DNA from: GM7GCV1 sp965222065
GTDB taxonomy: Bacteria > Pseudomonadota > Gammaproteobacteria > Pseudomonadales > GM7GCV1
DNA: 64,000 bases
Direction: 5' to 3'
Assembly: GCA_965222065.1 (NCBI GenBank)
Contig: OZ244933.1
Span: 930,001 to 994,000 of the forward strand
Shown: positions 17,342 through 26,718 of the stretch, piece after piece
Numbering within the stretch: position 1 is the stretch's first letter
Layout: every line of letters starts with the position of its first letter
Notes under the pieces: model-generated
Told to the model about the DNA's origin: nothing
Seen by the model: only the letters and a program-made list of their open reading frames with translations
Database searches by the model: none
Position numbers and translations under genes: made by a program

Positions 17342-18859
17342 CTATCCAACAGAAATCTGGCGTTCTTCAATCTCATGTGCCCAGATTTTTGGCCCGGTTT
17401 GATGAACAGACTCACCCCTGGAATCCACGGCGACAGTCACAGGCATATCCTTAACTTCAAACTCATAGATGGCCTCCATACCAAGCTCGGGGAATCCAAC
17501 CACTTGCGAGTGAGTAATGGCCTTGGATACCAAATAGGCGGATCCCCCAACAGCCATCAGGTAAACCGCCTTGTTGTCACGAATGGCATCAATAGCCGCC
17601 GGCCCGCGCTCTGCCTTGCCGATCATGCCCAGCAGCCCGGTTTGTTCGAGCACCTGGCGTGTGAACTTGTCCATACGTGTAGCCGTCGTCGGCCCTGCTG
17701 GACCAACGACTTCACCCTCAATCGGGTCAACAGGACCTACGTAGTAGATAAAACGCCCTTCCAGTGAAGCTGGTAATTGCTCGCCATTATTGAGCATATC
17801 CACTATTTTTTTGTGGGCGGCATCGCGGCCGGTCAGCATCTTCCCGGACAACAAAATTGTCTCGCCGGTTTTCCATTCCTGCACATCTTCTCGTGTAACG
17901 GTATCCAGATTGACCCGACGCACTGAATCTCCCACATCCCAGGTAATTTCCGGCCAGTCTTCCAGCGCAGGTGGCGTCTGCAGGGATGGCCCCGAGCCAT
18001 CCAGGACAAAGTGTGCGTGACGTGTTGCCGCACAGTTGGGAATAATGGCAATGGCCTTGTTGGCCGCATGGGATGGATAATCCAGCACTTTAACGTCGAG
18101 GACCGTCGTCAAGCCGCCAAGGCCCTGGGCACCAATGCCAAGCCGGTTCACCTTGTCATAGAGTTCCAGGCGTAACTCTTCTGAGCGGTTAGTCGCTCCA
18201 CGCGCTTTGAGATCCTGGATATCGATGGGATCCAGCAGTGCCTCTTTTGCCAGCAACATGGCTTTTTCTGCCGTGCCACCAATACCAATACCCAGCATGC
18301 CGGGAGGGCACCAGCCAGCCCCCATTTTGGGAACCATCTCAAGCACCCAGTCGACGACCGAATCACTTGGATTAAGCATGGCGAACTTCGACTTGGCTTC
18401 CGAGCCTCCTCCCTTGGCCGCCACATGCACTTCCACCTTATCGCCAAGGACAATTTCATAATGAATAACGCCGGGGGTATTGTCTTTGGTATTGCGGCGC
18501 GCACCGTCCGGATCTTCCAGAATCGATGCCCTTAGTACGTTATCCGGGTGATTATAAGCTCGGCGAATGCCTTCGTTGACCATATCGGTCACACTCATGT
18601 CGCCTTCCCATTGCACATCCATTCCTACTTTGAGAAATACGGTCACAATGCCGGTATCCTGGCAAATGGGACGGTGACCTTCGGCACACATTCGTGAGTT
18701 GATGAGGATCTGCGCCATGGCATCTTTGGCCGCCGGTGATTCCTCTCTCTGGTAAGCCGCGTAAACAGCGTCGATAAAGTCTTTTGGGTGGTAATACGAG
18801 ATAAATTGCAGCGCATCAAAGACGCTATCAATCAGGTCTTGTTGTTTTATCAGGGTCAT
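17342..18859 (-). CDS. fumA: Class I fumarate hydratase (4Fe-4S)
   Basis: Interconverts fumarate and malate in the citric acid cycle using an oxygen-sensitive [4Fe-4S] cluster. The 505 residues comprise the TtdA-like alpha part (about 10-285, with RPICQDTGI and GWCPPGMLGIGIGG) and the TtdB-like beta part (about 290-500, with GPTTATRMDKF). Cysteines in MCAEGH/PICQD, in GWCPPG and in NCAATRHAH are candidate cluster ligands. Class I enzymes include FumA and FumB; the E. coli isozyme name is used only as a family label. Nearby sodB may matter because superoxide damages such clusters (inference). Confidence 0.92.
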   Translation of the reverse strand: MTLIKQQDLIDSVFDALQFISYYHPKDFIDAVYAAYQREESPAAKDAMAQILINSRMCAEGHRPICQDTGIVTVFLKVGMDVQWEGDMSVTDMVNEGIRRAYNHPDNVLRASILEDPDGARRNTKDNTPGVIHYEIVLGDKVEVHVAAKGGGSEAKSKFAMLNPSDSVVDWVLEMVPKMGAGWCPPGMLGIGIGGTAEKAMLLAKEALLDPIDIQDLKARGATNRSEELRLELYDKVNRLGIGAQGLGGLTTVLDVKVLDYPSHAANKAIAIIPNCAATRHAHFVLDGSGPSLQTPPALEDWPEITWDVGDSVRRVNLDTVTREDVQEWKTGETILLSGKMLTGRDAAHKKIVDMLNNGEQLPASLEGRFIYYVGPVDPIEGEVVGPAGPTTATRMDKFTRQVLEQTGLLGMIGKAERGPAAIDAIRDNKAVYLMAVGGSAYLVSKAITHSQVVGFPELGMEAIYEFEVKDMPVTVAVDSRGESVHQTGPKIWAHEIEERQISVG

Positions 18860-18908
18860 CTTTTTAAAACTATTTGGTGGGATCGTGTCTATTGCTTATG
18901 TTTTTAGC

Positions 18909-18935
18909 CCGGGCTATTTATGTTGATTAGCCCGG
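18909..18935. repeat. Perfect inverted repeat between fumarase and the coiled-coil protein gene
   Basis: CCGGGCTA (18909-18916) and TAGCCCGG (18928-18935) can pair with an 11-base loop. There is no T-tract on either side in the minus direction, so this is either a weak or Rho-assisted terminator for the upstream gene or an RNA processing or binding site. Confidence 0.45.
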
Positions 18936-18944
18936 ACCAGGTCT

Positions 18945-19709
18945 TTATCCACCCGAGGGCAAGGATTGCTCCAGGCGAAGCAGGCGTTGATTGATCTGCA
19001 ACCGGTACTCGTCAATGGCTTCAATCGCTTCTTCGTGCTCCTGGATAGTACTTCTTTGAGACTGTACGCCGGACTCTATGTTATTGGCCCGGTCTGCCAG
19101 CGAACGGGTCCGTGCTGACAGGTCATCGAGTGTTGCCGATTGCACCAACAGCTGTGAGGAAATGGTTTCCAGCCGTGATTGCATACCTTCGTAACCCTGG
19201 ATGATAGGATCGGCCTGTGCGAGGGAATTCCCAAAGGAATTCATTCGGGCAGCCATGTTCTCTTGCTCGGTTCTGAGCTCTTCGATCGCCGGGCGGTTAC
19301 GGTCATAGGCCACACCCCAGAGCTTGCGAATCTCCGACATATGCAGCTCAAGCTCATCGCTATGTTCCTGAAGCACGGATTGCATGGCAGCTCCCGATTC
19401 GGACAGGGATTCATCCGTAACAGACAGCCTTGATTCAATCTGTTCAACCCGTTGCGCCAGGGCATCTCTTTCGGCTGCCAGCGTCCTGGTTTGTACAAAT
19501 AACCAGGCCGATGCCGTACACGCCACCAGGATCAGGGCAATCAACACCCAAAAAGATTTATCGCCTCCCGATGAAGCAGGTCTTCTTGCTGCTGGCTTGT
19601 CCGCACCGGATGACTTGGGGCTTGTTGCTCCTGCTGGTCTCTTGGTGTTTGACTGGGGACGGGCGCGAATTTCATCACGCTCCGGAATTATGCGCATGTC
19701 GTCTGACAT
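18945..19709 (-). CDS. Single-span membrane protein with periplasmic coiled coil, unknown
   Basis: About 254 residues: a polar, basic, Pro/Ala-rich cytoplasmic N-terminus (1-50), one membrane segment (about 52-72, SFWVLIALILVACTASAWLF) and a long heptad-rich periplasmic region (about 75-250) with few hydrophobic clusters. I do not recognise a functional family. The ATG at 19709 is chosen because GAGG sits six bases upstream; the open frame extends to 19742. It is alone between fumarase and sodB, divergent from sodB. A scaffold or envelope role is possible, but no specific function is supported. Confidence 0.7.
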   Translation of the reverse strand: MSDDMRIIPERDEIRARPQSNTKRPAGATSPKSSGADKPAARRPASSGGDKSFWVLIALILVACTASAWLFVQTRTLAAERDALAQRVEQIESRLSVTDESLSESGAAMQSVLQEHSDELELHMSEIRKLWGVAYDRNRPAIEELRTEQENMAARMNSFGNSLAQADPIIQGYEGMQSRLETISSQLLVQSATLDDLSARTRSLADRANNIESGVQSQRSTIQEHEEAIEAIDEYRLQINQRLLRLEQSLPSGG

Positions 19710-19912
19710 TGGAATCCTCATGCAACCTGATTTAAGGTGCACATTCTATATGACAGTCAGGGTTGCTAACAGTCAGCAATTTCCTGAGGCTATAGAGAAC
19801 ATTAACGTGATTTTCATCTGCTTACATCAATATCACGTACAATGAAAATATGTCCTCAAACCAGAGGAAATTTTAATAAATTCACTTACCCCCATCAGGA
19901 GTATGGAACACT

Positions 19913-20491
19913 ATGGCTATTACACTTCCGGAATTGCCTTACGCAATTGATGCTCTGGAACCCCACATTTCCAAAGAAACTCTCGAGTACCATCACGGCA
20001 AGCACCATGCAACCTACGTTGCCAAACTCAACCCGCTTATTGAAGGTACCGAACTGCAAGATGCGGATTTGGAAACCATTATCAAAAATTCCGAAGGCGG
20101 TGTTTTTAATAATTCAGCCCAGGTCTGGAATCACACTTTTTACTGGAACTGCCTTAGCCCCAATGGTGGCGGTGAAGCTACCGGCCCTGTCGCTGAAGCG
20201 ATTAATACGGCGTTTGGTTCATTCGACGCGTTCAAGGAGCAGTTCACGAACAGCGCTGTTAACAATTTTGGCTCAGGCTGGACCTGGCTGGTTAAAAATA
20301 CTGATGGGAGTGTTGCCATCGTCAATACGGATGATGCAGAGACACCTCTTACAACCGATGCCAAGCCCCTGCTCACAGTGGATGTCTGGGAGCACGCTTA
20401 CTATATCGACTACCGCAATTCGCGTCCGGCTTACATGGAAGCGTTTTGGAACCTGGTGAACTGGGACTTTGTTAACGAGAACTTTGCCTAA
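19913..20491 (+). CDS. sodB: Iron superoxide dismutase
   Basis: Cytoplasmic enzyme that converts superoxide to oxygen and hydrogen peroxide. The 192 residues have the metal ligands of the Fe/Mn family: His in YHHGKHHATYV, His in WNHTFYW, and Asp and His in DVWEHAYYIDYRN. The FNNSAQVWNHTFYWNC and NFGSGWTWLV segments favour the iron form. The start ATG at 19913 gives the usual MAITLPELPYA-type N-terminus. A strong terminator follows. The 203 bases upstream contain no other gene; a confident promoter was not found. Confidence 0.96.
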   Translation: MAITLPELPYAIDALEPHISKETLEYHHGKHHATYVAKLNPLIEGTELQDADLETIIKNSEGGVFNNSAQVWNHTFYWNCLSPNGGGEATGPVAEAINTAFGSFDAFKEQFTNSAVNNFGSGWTWLVKNTDGSVAIVNTDDAETPLTTDAKPLLTVDVWEHAYYIDYRNSRPAYMEAFWNLVNWDFVNENFA

Positions 20492-20516
20492 CACCAATCC
20501 GGCTATTACCCACCCA

Positions 20517-20545
20517 CAAAAAAGCTCCCGAGGGAGCTTTTTTTG
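20517..20545 (+). terminator. Bidirectional terminator between sodB and the FHA gene
   Basis: Stem AAGCTCCC / GGGAGCTT with a two-base loop core, followed by seven T residues and preceded by six or more A residues; it lies between converging genes. Confidence 0.88.
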
Positions 20546-20568
20546 TGTCACTTAAAGAAGCAGAAGTA

Positions 20569-21279
20569 TCAGGATTGAACGTATTTCATGCGGACATTCC
20601 CTACCTCAAGCAGGTCACCATCCCTCAGCATTACAGCTTTTGCTCCCAGGTCTTTGCCATTTAGGCTGGGAGCCTTGCCCGAACCGGGAATGTTAAAAAC
20701 ATAACAACCATTTGGACGCATTTGTATGGCAGCCACCTGGGTGCCAGGTTTGCCCAGGCGAGTAAGGGGCTTGCTCAAGGTCAGACGCTTGCCCATGTTG
20801 GCCCCGGACAATAATTGCAGGGCTGCGTTGATTCCGGACGTTTCCTCTTCAGACTCGCTGGCTTCAGGTTCCGGAGCAGTTTCTTCCTTTTCTTCGCTGG
20901 CCGCCAGTGACTCCCCTCCCATACCTGAGGCATAGGGCTTTAGGATCATTGTTTTTTCGAAGTCTTCTTCCTCATCCGACGCTGTGGCCGCTTCATTCTG
21001 GTAAAGAAACTCATGTTTGCCGATGGCAATTTTATCGCCGTGTTTGAGAACATGTTTGGTGATTCTGTCACCGTTCACATAGGTGCCATTGGTACTTTCC
21101 AGATCTTCAAGAAAGCAATCGCCCCCCAGCATCAATATTTTTGCATGAGCCCCACTAACAGCCAGATTGTCCAAATGGATATCGTTGACTGCCTTGCGAC
21201 CAATCGTGGTGATTTCCTGGTCAAGGTCTATTTCCTTCAGAACTTCACCCGAAAGCGAAAGTATGAGTTTTGGATGCAT
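20569..21279 (-). CDS. Protein with two FHA domains
   Basis: A 236-residue cytoplasmic adaptor. The N-terminal FHA domain (about 15-95) has the phosphothreonine-binding signature TIGRKAVNDI, SGAHAKI and STNGTYVNG. After an acidic linker (about 100-150, Glu/Ser rich) a second, more divergent FHA-like domain (about 155-236, KPLTRLGKPGTQ, LNGKDLGA, LRDGDLLEVG) follows. FHA domains bind phosphothreonine peptides; here the obvious partner is the kinase encoded two genes upstream. Last gene of the kinase-phosphatase-FHA operon, 25 bases after the phosphatase stop. A linker site near MILKP, FEKTMILKPY, resembles TMIL-type phospho-sites in other FHA proteins (inference). Confidence 0.88.
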   Translation of the reverse strand: MHPKLILSLSGEVLKEIDLDQEITTIGRKAVNDIHLDNLAVSGAHAKILMLGGDCFLEDLESTNGTYVNGDRITKHVLKHGDKIAIGKHEFLYQNEAATASDEEEDFEKTMILKPYASGMGGESLAASEEKEETAPEPEASESEEETSGINAALQLLSGANMGKRLTLSKPLTRLGKPGTQVAAIQMRPNGCYVFNIPGSGKAPSLNGKDLGAKAVMLRDGDLLEVGNVRMKYVQS

Positions 21280-21304
21280 CTTTTGAGTCCCTACTTAGCC
21301 CGGA

Positions 21305-22132
21305 TTAACTTCGGAACCAACCAAGCATTTTATCGGCAAATGATTCCTCAAGTGGGAACGGGTTAACAACCCGGGCAAGTATAACGGATATATTATCCTT
21401 GCCACCATTCTCATTTGCCGCAAGCACAAGCTCGTCCGCAGCGGTTTCTATGTCTTCTTCATTTTCCTGAAGAATACGATGGATTTCATCATCACTGACC
21501 ATATCAGTGAGACCATCCGAGCAGGCGAGATAAATATCGCCTACATCTGTGATTTCTTCAGCAATATCAACTTTCAGTCTGGTATCGATGCCGAGAGCAC
21601 GGGTAATCACATTTTTCTGGTCCGACTGACGCGCCTCTTCACGCGTGTAAAACCCTTTCCGGACCAGTTCCTGTAATAAAGAGTGATCTTCTGTAAGCAA
21701 TTCAAAATTGCCATCTCTCAGTCGATAGGCCCTTGAGTCGCCAACATGCGCAATAGAGACCTTATTATTGAGAAAAAGCATTGCGACAGCCGTTGTTCCC
21801 ATCCCGCGATTGGCAATACTCGCCTGGGCCGCATCATAAATTTCCTGGTTGGCCTCCAGGATGGCTTCTTGCAACATGATGGTTTCCCTGGTCAGCCCGG
21901 TCTCCCAGTCCAGCTCACCATGCTCCAGGTGTTTATAGGTTTTTTTAAAGCGCTCCAGCACATGGGCAACGGTCATTGCACTGGCGATTTCGCCCGAGTT
22001 ATGGCCACCCATGCCATCCGCAAGAACCGCCAGACCTATTGCTTTTTCACTGCCAACTGAATCTTCATTGTGATCGCGTTTCAGACCGGTATCTGTCTTG
22101 TGCACGATTTCTATTTTTGATGCCAAACTCAT
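21305..22132 (-). CDS. PP2C-family serine/threonine phosphatase
   Basis: A 275-residue soluble PPM/PP2C phosphatase of the Stp/PrpC type, using two metal ions. Motifs in order: RDHNEDSVG, LADGMGGHNSGE, GMGTTAV, HVGDSRAYR, LTEDHSLLQ, ACSDGLTDMV and GGKDNISVIL, all the expected acidic ligands. It is predicted to reverse phosphorylation by the adjacent kinase. The start lies five bases after the kinase stop, so translation is closely linked. Confidence 0.93.
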   Translation of the reverse strand: MSLASKIEIVHKTDTGLKRDHNEDSVGSEKAIGLAVLADGMGGHNSGEIASAMTVAHVLERFKKTYKHLEHGELDWETGLTRETIMLQEAILEANQEIYDAAQASIANRGMGTTAVAMLFLNNKVSIAHVGDSRAYRLRDGNFELLTEDHSLLQELVRKGFYTREEARQSDQKNVITRALGIDTRLKVDIAEEITDVGDIYLACSDGLTDMVSDDEIHRILQENEEDIETAADELVLAANENGGKDNISVILARVVNPFPLEESFADKMLGWFRS

Positions 22133-22137
22133 ATAAA

Positions 22138-24870
22138 TTAGCTACCTGATTGACGAGCTTTTATTTTAGCAACACATTCCTTTAGCGCCCTGGCCATTTC
22201 ACTTCCGGACTGAAATCGTTCATCGGGATCCTTGGCCAGTGCTTTCTCAATAATCTCATCAATTTCTGGCGGAAGTTTTGAATTTATTTCGGACGCCCTG
22301 GAGGGTTGTTCATTGGCGATTTTGTACATGAGCGTTGCCATGGAATCTCCACTAAATGGCAAGCTGCCTGTCAGCATTTGATAGAACATGACGCCCAGCG
22401 AAAACAGATCCGATCGACCATCTATTTTCTTGCCTGAAAGCTGCTCGGGAGACATGTATGAAGGCGTACCCAACACCACGCCGGTTTTGGTCTTGCTGGA
22501 ATCAGTAATCCGTGCAATACCAAAATCAGTGATTTTCAGCTCGTTGGACTCGGGATCCCACATGATATTTGCCGGCTTGATATCCCGGTGCACGACATTT
22601 TGCGAATGGGCGTAGTCCAGTGCAGCCGCTGACTTGGCGATCAATTCAAATACCTTGGGCAAGGGTAGCAGATTGTCTTTCTTGGTGTGGGGCACCAGAT
22701 CCTTGCCCTTGATAAACTCCATGGCAATGTATGCCAGGTCATGCTCATCGCCAGCATCGTAAATAGTCACGATGTTGGGATGATTCAGGCGGCCTGCCGT
22801 TTCTGCTTCACGAAAGAAACGCTCTTTAACGTCATCCAGCTCGTCTTCTTCAAATTCCTGGGAAAGTGCCATGGTCTTGATGGCCACTGTGCGACTGATT
22901 TTGGGATCCTGTCCCAGATAGACGATGCCCATGGCACCCTTGCCTAGCTCTTTTTCTACCTGGTATCTGCCCAACATGGGCTTTTCACCCACATCCAAAG
23001 CCATGGTTCCACCAGCATGCCCGCCACCACCAAGCACCACGGTATCTTCCATTTTCTTGCTACGATCAATGCGCTCGGCAACATCTTTAAATTTGGGCGC
23101 GAAGCCATAAATGTACTGATACACACTGGATGCCTTGCCGAACTGACGCTTGCGTTCATAATCCAGTGCCAGATTAAACATGGACTCGGCAAGTGCCTCG
23201 TCTTTGGGGCATTTGCGGAATTTTTCAAACGCCATGTCCAATTGCCCCTGCCCCTGGAATGCAAGACCCAGCATGCGGTTGCTTTCACCGGACTCCAGAT
23301 CTGCCCGCTCCTTGCCTCGCTCAGTCACCAGGAAGCGTTTAGTGGTAATAAGCACATAACCGGCTACCAGCAATAGCGAAGGCAGCATCAATTGAAGCCA
23401 CATGGCCTGCTGTGTCATGAACACATAGTGTGTGGCGATAAATGCCACCAAAATGCCGGCTGTTATCAATGCTCCGCCAATGGCATTAAGACGGGGGAGC
23501 AGCAGCATTAAAAACAGGGCGACCAGGAGGTAAGCTGTCAATTCGGCGACAGGGGCCCAATCCGGAACAATAAAGAAATCCTCGTTCAGGATACTGGAAA
23601 CCGAATGCGCCAGGGTGACCACTGGAGACATGGCCGGGTTGATGGGCGTAACCTGGTTTGAGCCCAGACCTGCCGCCGTTGCCCCAATCAGGACAATTTT
23701 GTCCCGGTATTTGCCAGCAGGTATATCACCGACATAGACATCGTAGAAAGAATCCACCTGAAATGCCGGACGCCCATCCACGTCGTCATAAAAGAAGGTA
23801 TTCATCTGCAGCATTTCATTGGTTGTAATACTCAGACGGCCAACCTGGACTCCTTCACCAAGAAGAACACGAATATCTTCATCATCAAGATTGAGACTAT
23901 GTGCAGCGATTTTGAGTGACAGCGAAGGATAAAAATCACCGTAATAATCGACAACCAGTGGCTCAGACCGTATGCCACCGTCAACATCCGGGTAGGCATT
24001 CAGATGCCCCAGGCCCGCGGCCCAGCTGCCGATTACATCAATGGGCACATCCACATCCACGGCAGGCAAGGGGTAGTAACCCGAGCCAATGCGATCATCG
24101 ATATTGTCCAGGGCATATTGCGCTGCGTAGGGGTCAATTTCCGTATCAGGATTGCCCAGCGGGTTACCAATTCGAAAAATAACCGGCAATAACACATTTC
24201 CTGCCTCGGCAATGGAATCTGCCAGCACCTGGTCAACATCCAGGGTCTCGATGGCGAGGTTCAGTTCATCGTTAAGGGAAACCAGTGCCGTCCCGATCTC
24301 GGCGATGCCTGTCTCCTGAATGTCGAGAGCCTGGCGAGCTCTTCCCCATACCTGGGGATCAACGTCGTCTTCATTCAGTGAGCTCGAATCAACGCCACCA
24401 AGCTGTGCCGCTGCGGAATAGAGTTCGGGTGTGTTGGCTATCAGCGTTTCAATAGATGGACCAGGAACTGAATAAAGTTCTCCCTGATCATCGACCTCGA
24501 TACCTACCAGACCCGCCTGCTCCAGAAATGTGGTGGTGTTATAGATTACATCCAGTCCCGGGTCACGTTGCGGCTCGAAGAAGAACGCAGTGTATCCAAT
24601 GACCTTGGCGCCCGCTTCCGACAAAATATCAATCATTTCGGCATGCAGATCACGCGGCCAGGGCCAGCGGCCCAGGTTTGCCAGGCTCTCATCATCGATA
24701 GCGATAACGGCAATTTGCTCACTCGGCTCTCTGGAAGTGGATTGCAGCCCCCAGTCGTAAGCAGCTCGTTCAAGGCTGGTGATCGGCGCTGAGCCGGATA
24801 TCGTCAAAAAAACCATCGATATGACCAGCGCTATGAACCAGTCTTTTTTCCAAAAAGCGGTTTTATTCAT
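22138..24870 (-). CDS. CHASE2-domain transmembrane Ser/Thr protein kinase
   Basis: About 910 residues. An N-terminal membrane anchor (about 10-28) precedes a large extracytoplasmic CHASE2 sensor (about 35-430; LERAAYDWGLQ, VIAIDDESLANLGRWPWPR). Three membrane segments follow (about 440-530), then a short TPR-like helical region (about 555-625) and a Hanks-type kinase domain in the last 280 residues: GKGAMGIVYLG, AIKTM, HRDIKPANIMW and DFGIA, GTPSYMSPEQ. All catalytic residues are present. The ATG at 24870 is preferred because the longer frame starts inside the groEL terminator. The signal sensed is unknown. It leads an operon with a PP2C phosphatase and an FHA protein; no type VI secretion genes are present in the window. 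Confidence 0.9.
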   Translation of the reverse strand: MNKTAFWKKDWFIALVISMVFLTISGSAPITSLERAAYDWGLQSTSREPSEQIAVIAIDDESLANLGRWPWPRDLHAEMIDILSEAGAKVIGYTAFFFEPQRDPGLDVIYNTTTFLEQAGLVGIEVDDQGELYSVPGPSIETLIANTPELYSAAAQLGGVDSSSLNEDDVDPQVWGRARQALDIQETGIAEIGTALVSLNDELNLAIETLDVDQVLADSIAEAGNVLLPVIFRIGNPLGNPDTEIDPYAAQYALDNIDDRIGSGYYPLPAVDVDVPIDVIGSWAAGLGHLNAYPDVDGGIRSEPLVVDYYGDFYPSLSLKIAAHSLNLDDEDIRVLLGEGVQVGRLSITTNEMLQMNTFFYDDVDGRPAFQVDSFYDVYVGDIPAGKYRDKIVLIGATAAGLGSNQVTPINPAMSPVVTLAHSVSSILNEDFFIVPDWAPVAELTAYLLVALFLMLLLPRLNAIGGALITAGILVAFIATHYVFMTQQAMWLQLMLPSLLLVAGYVLITTKRFLVTERGKERADLESGESNRMLGLAFQGQGQLDMAFEKFRKCPKDEALAESMFNLALDYERKRQFGKASSVYQYIYGFAPKFKDVAERIDRSKKMEDTVVLGGGGHAGGTMALDVGEKPMLGRYQVEKELGKGAMGIVYLGQDPKISRTVAIKTMALSQEFEEDELDDVKERFFREAETAGRLNHPNIVTIYDAGDEHDLAYIAMEFIKGKDLVPHTKKDNLLPLPKVFELIAKSAAALDYAHSQNVVHRDIKPANIMWDPESNELKITDFGIARITDSSKTKTGVVLGTPSYMSPEQLSGKKIDGRSDLFSLGVMFYQMLTGSLPFSGDSMATLMYKIANEQPSRASEINSKLPPEIDEIIEKALAKDPDERFQSGSEMARALKECVAKIKARQSGS

Positions 24871-24975
24871 AAATGGGGCACTTGTTATTTTTTCTATCCC
24901 CCATGAATCATACTTATTCTCGGATACAGGACAACTGAATCGAGCGGTTTTTCTGGTCAAGTATTCCCAACACAT

Positions 24976-25004
24976 AAAAAAACCCGCCAAAAGGCGGGTT
25001 TTTT
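24976..25004 (-). terminator. Terminator downstream of groEL
   Basis: AACCCGCC / GGCGGGTT stem with a short A-rich loop, flanked by A and T runs on both sides, 23 bases past the groEL stop; strong in the minus direction and palindromic enough to act in both. Confidence 0.9.
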
Positions 25005-25026
25005 CACAAACTCAGGCGGGAACAGA

Positions 25027-26655
25027 CTACATCATGCCGCCCATTCCACCCATGTCTGGCATAGCGGGAGCGTCCTCTTTGGGTATTTCTGTGACCATAC
25101 ACTCGGTAGTGATCATCAGACCCGCAACGGAGCCAGCTGCCTGCAGGGCAGTACGGGTTACTTTTGCCGGGTCGAGAATACCCATCTCCAGCATGTCCCC
25201 GTACTCACCGGTACCGGCGTTGTAACCGTAGTTACCTTTGCCGCTTTTCACTTTATCGAGTACTACTGAATCCTCTTCGCCGGCGTTTTTAACGATTTGT
25301 CGCAGTGGTGCTTCCATCGCACGCTGGGCAATGGAAATACCGATATTCTGGTCTTCGTTATCACCTTTAAGGCCTTCAACCGCTTGCAGTGCACGTACCA
25401 GGGCAACACCACCACCGGCAACCACACCTTCTTCAACGGCAGCACGAGTCGCGTGCAGCGCGTCTTCAACGCGGGCTTTCTTCTCTTTCATTTCGACTTC
25501 AGTGGCCGCGCCGACCTTAATCACCGCAACACCACCTGCCAGTTTGGCAACGCGCTCCTGCAGTTTTTCGCGGTCGTAGTCAGAAGTTGATTCTTCCATT
25601 TGAACGCGGATAGAGTTAACACGCGCTTCAATATCTGCAGCAGAGCCGGAACCGTCGATGATAGTGGTTTCATCCTTGGTCAGAATCACGCGCTTGGCCT
25701 GGCCAAGATGGTCCAGAGTCGCGCTTTCCAGATCAAGACCGATTTCTTCAGCAATCACCTGGCCATTGGTCAGGATGGCAATGTCCTGCATCATGGCTTT
25801 GCGACGGTCACCAAAGCCCGGGGCTTTACAGGCGGCCACTTTCACAATGCCACGCATGTTGTTTACAACCAGCGTTGCCAATGCTTCGCCTTCAACATCT
25901 TCGGCCATAACCAGCAACGGACGACTGGACTTGGCAACTTGCTCAAGAAGGGGAAGGAGTTCGCGAATATTGGAGATCTTTTTGTCTACCATCAAAATAA
26001 ACGGATCTTCCAGTTCAACAGACATGTTGTCCTGGTTATTGATGAAGTATGGCGACAGGTAACCTCGATCGAACTGCATGCCTTCCACAACATCGAGCTC
26101 GTTTTCCAGGCTGGTGCCTTCTTCAACAGTAATAACGCCTTCCTTGCCTACTTTTTTCATCGCTTCGGCAATAATATCGCCAACCTGTACATCGCTGTTT
26201 GCAGAGATCGTACCCACCTGGGCAATGGCCTTGCCATCTTCACAGGGGATTGCCGCTGACTTAATGGCTTCTACAGCACTGCTCACAGCCTTGTCTATGC
26301 CGCGCTTCAGGTCCATGGGGTTCATACCTGCGGCAACGGCTTTCAAACCTTCAGTCACAATTGATTGCGCCAGAACCGTTGCCGTGGTGGTACCGTCGCC
26401 AGCATCATCAGAAGCTTTGGATGCCACGGTCTTCACCATTTGGGCACCCATGTTTTCAAACTTGTCTTCCAGTTCAATTTCCTTGGCGACAGAAACACCG
26501 TCTTTGGTGACAGTAGGTGCGCCGAAAGATTTATCGAGTACCACGTTGCGGCCCTTGGGGCCCAGTGTCACCTTAACGGCATTTGCCAGGGTGTTGACAC
26601 CTTTGAGCATGCCTGCACGAGCGGCATCTCCGAATTTCACGTCTTTAGCTGCCAT
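25027..26655 (-). CDS. groL: Chaperonin GroEL (60 kDa)
   Basis: ATP-driven double-ring chaperonin subunit that folds proteins in the cytoplasm with GroES. The 542 residues start MAAKDVKFGD and include TLGPKGRNVVLDKSFG, the ATP site DGTTTATVLA and the C-terminal flexible MGGMGGMM tail. Length is normal for the family. Only one groEL copy is seen here. It lies 63 bases downstream of groES with a strong terminator after it. Confidence 0.98.
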   Translation of the reverse strand: MAAKDVKFGDAARAGMLKGVNTLANAVKVTLGPKGRNVVLDKSFGAPTVTKDGVSVAKEIELEDKFENMGAQMVKTVASKASDDAGDGTTTATVLAQSIVTEGLKAVAAGMNPMDLKRGIDKAVSSAVEAIKSAAIPCEDGKAIAQVGTISANSDVQVGDIIAEAMKKVGKEGVITVEEGTSLENELDVVEGMQFDRGYLSPYFINNQDNMSVELEDPFILMVDKKISNIRELLPLLEQVAKSSRPLLVMAEDVEGEALATLVVNNMRGIVKVAACKAPGFGDRRKAMMQDIAILTNGQVIAEEIGLDLESATLDHLGQAKRVILTKDETTIIDGSGSAADIEARVNSIRVQMEESTSDYDREKLQERVAKLAGGVAVIKVGAATEVEMKEKKARVEDALHATRAAVEEGVVAGGGVALVRALQAVEGLKGDNEDQNIGISIAQRAMEAPLRQIVKNAGEEDSVVLDKVKSGKGNYGYNAGTGEYGDMLEMGILDPAKVTRTALQAAGSVAGLMITTECMVTEIPKEDAPAMPDMGGMGGMM

Positions 26656-26718
26656 GATTTGTCTTCCTCAGTAGTAGCTTTAAATTGGGTTATAAGAAAA
26701 AAATAGATACGCCGGTTC

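Noticed and set aside
24870..24990. Longer N-terminus for the CHASE2 kinase
   Set aside because: The extra codons run into the groEL terminator hairpin, and the shorter start places the membrane anchor at the N-terminus as expected.
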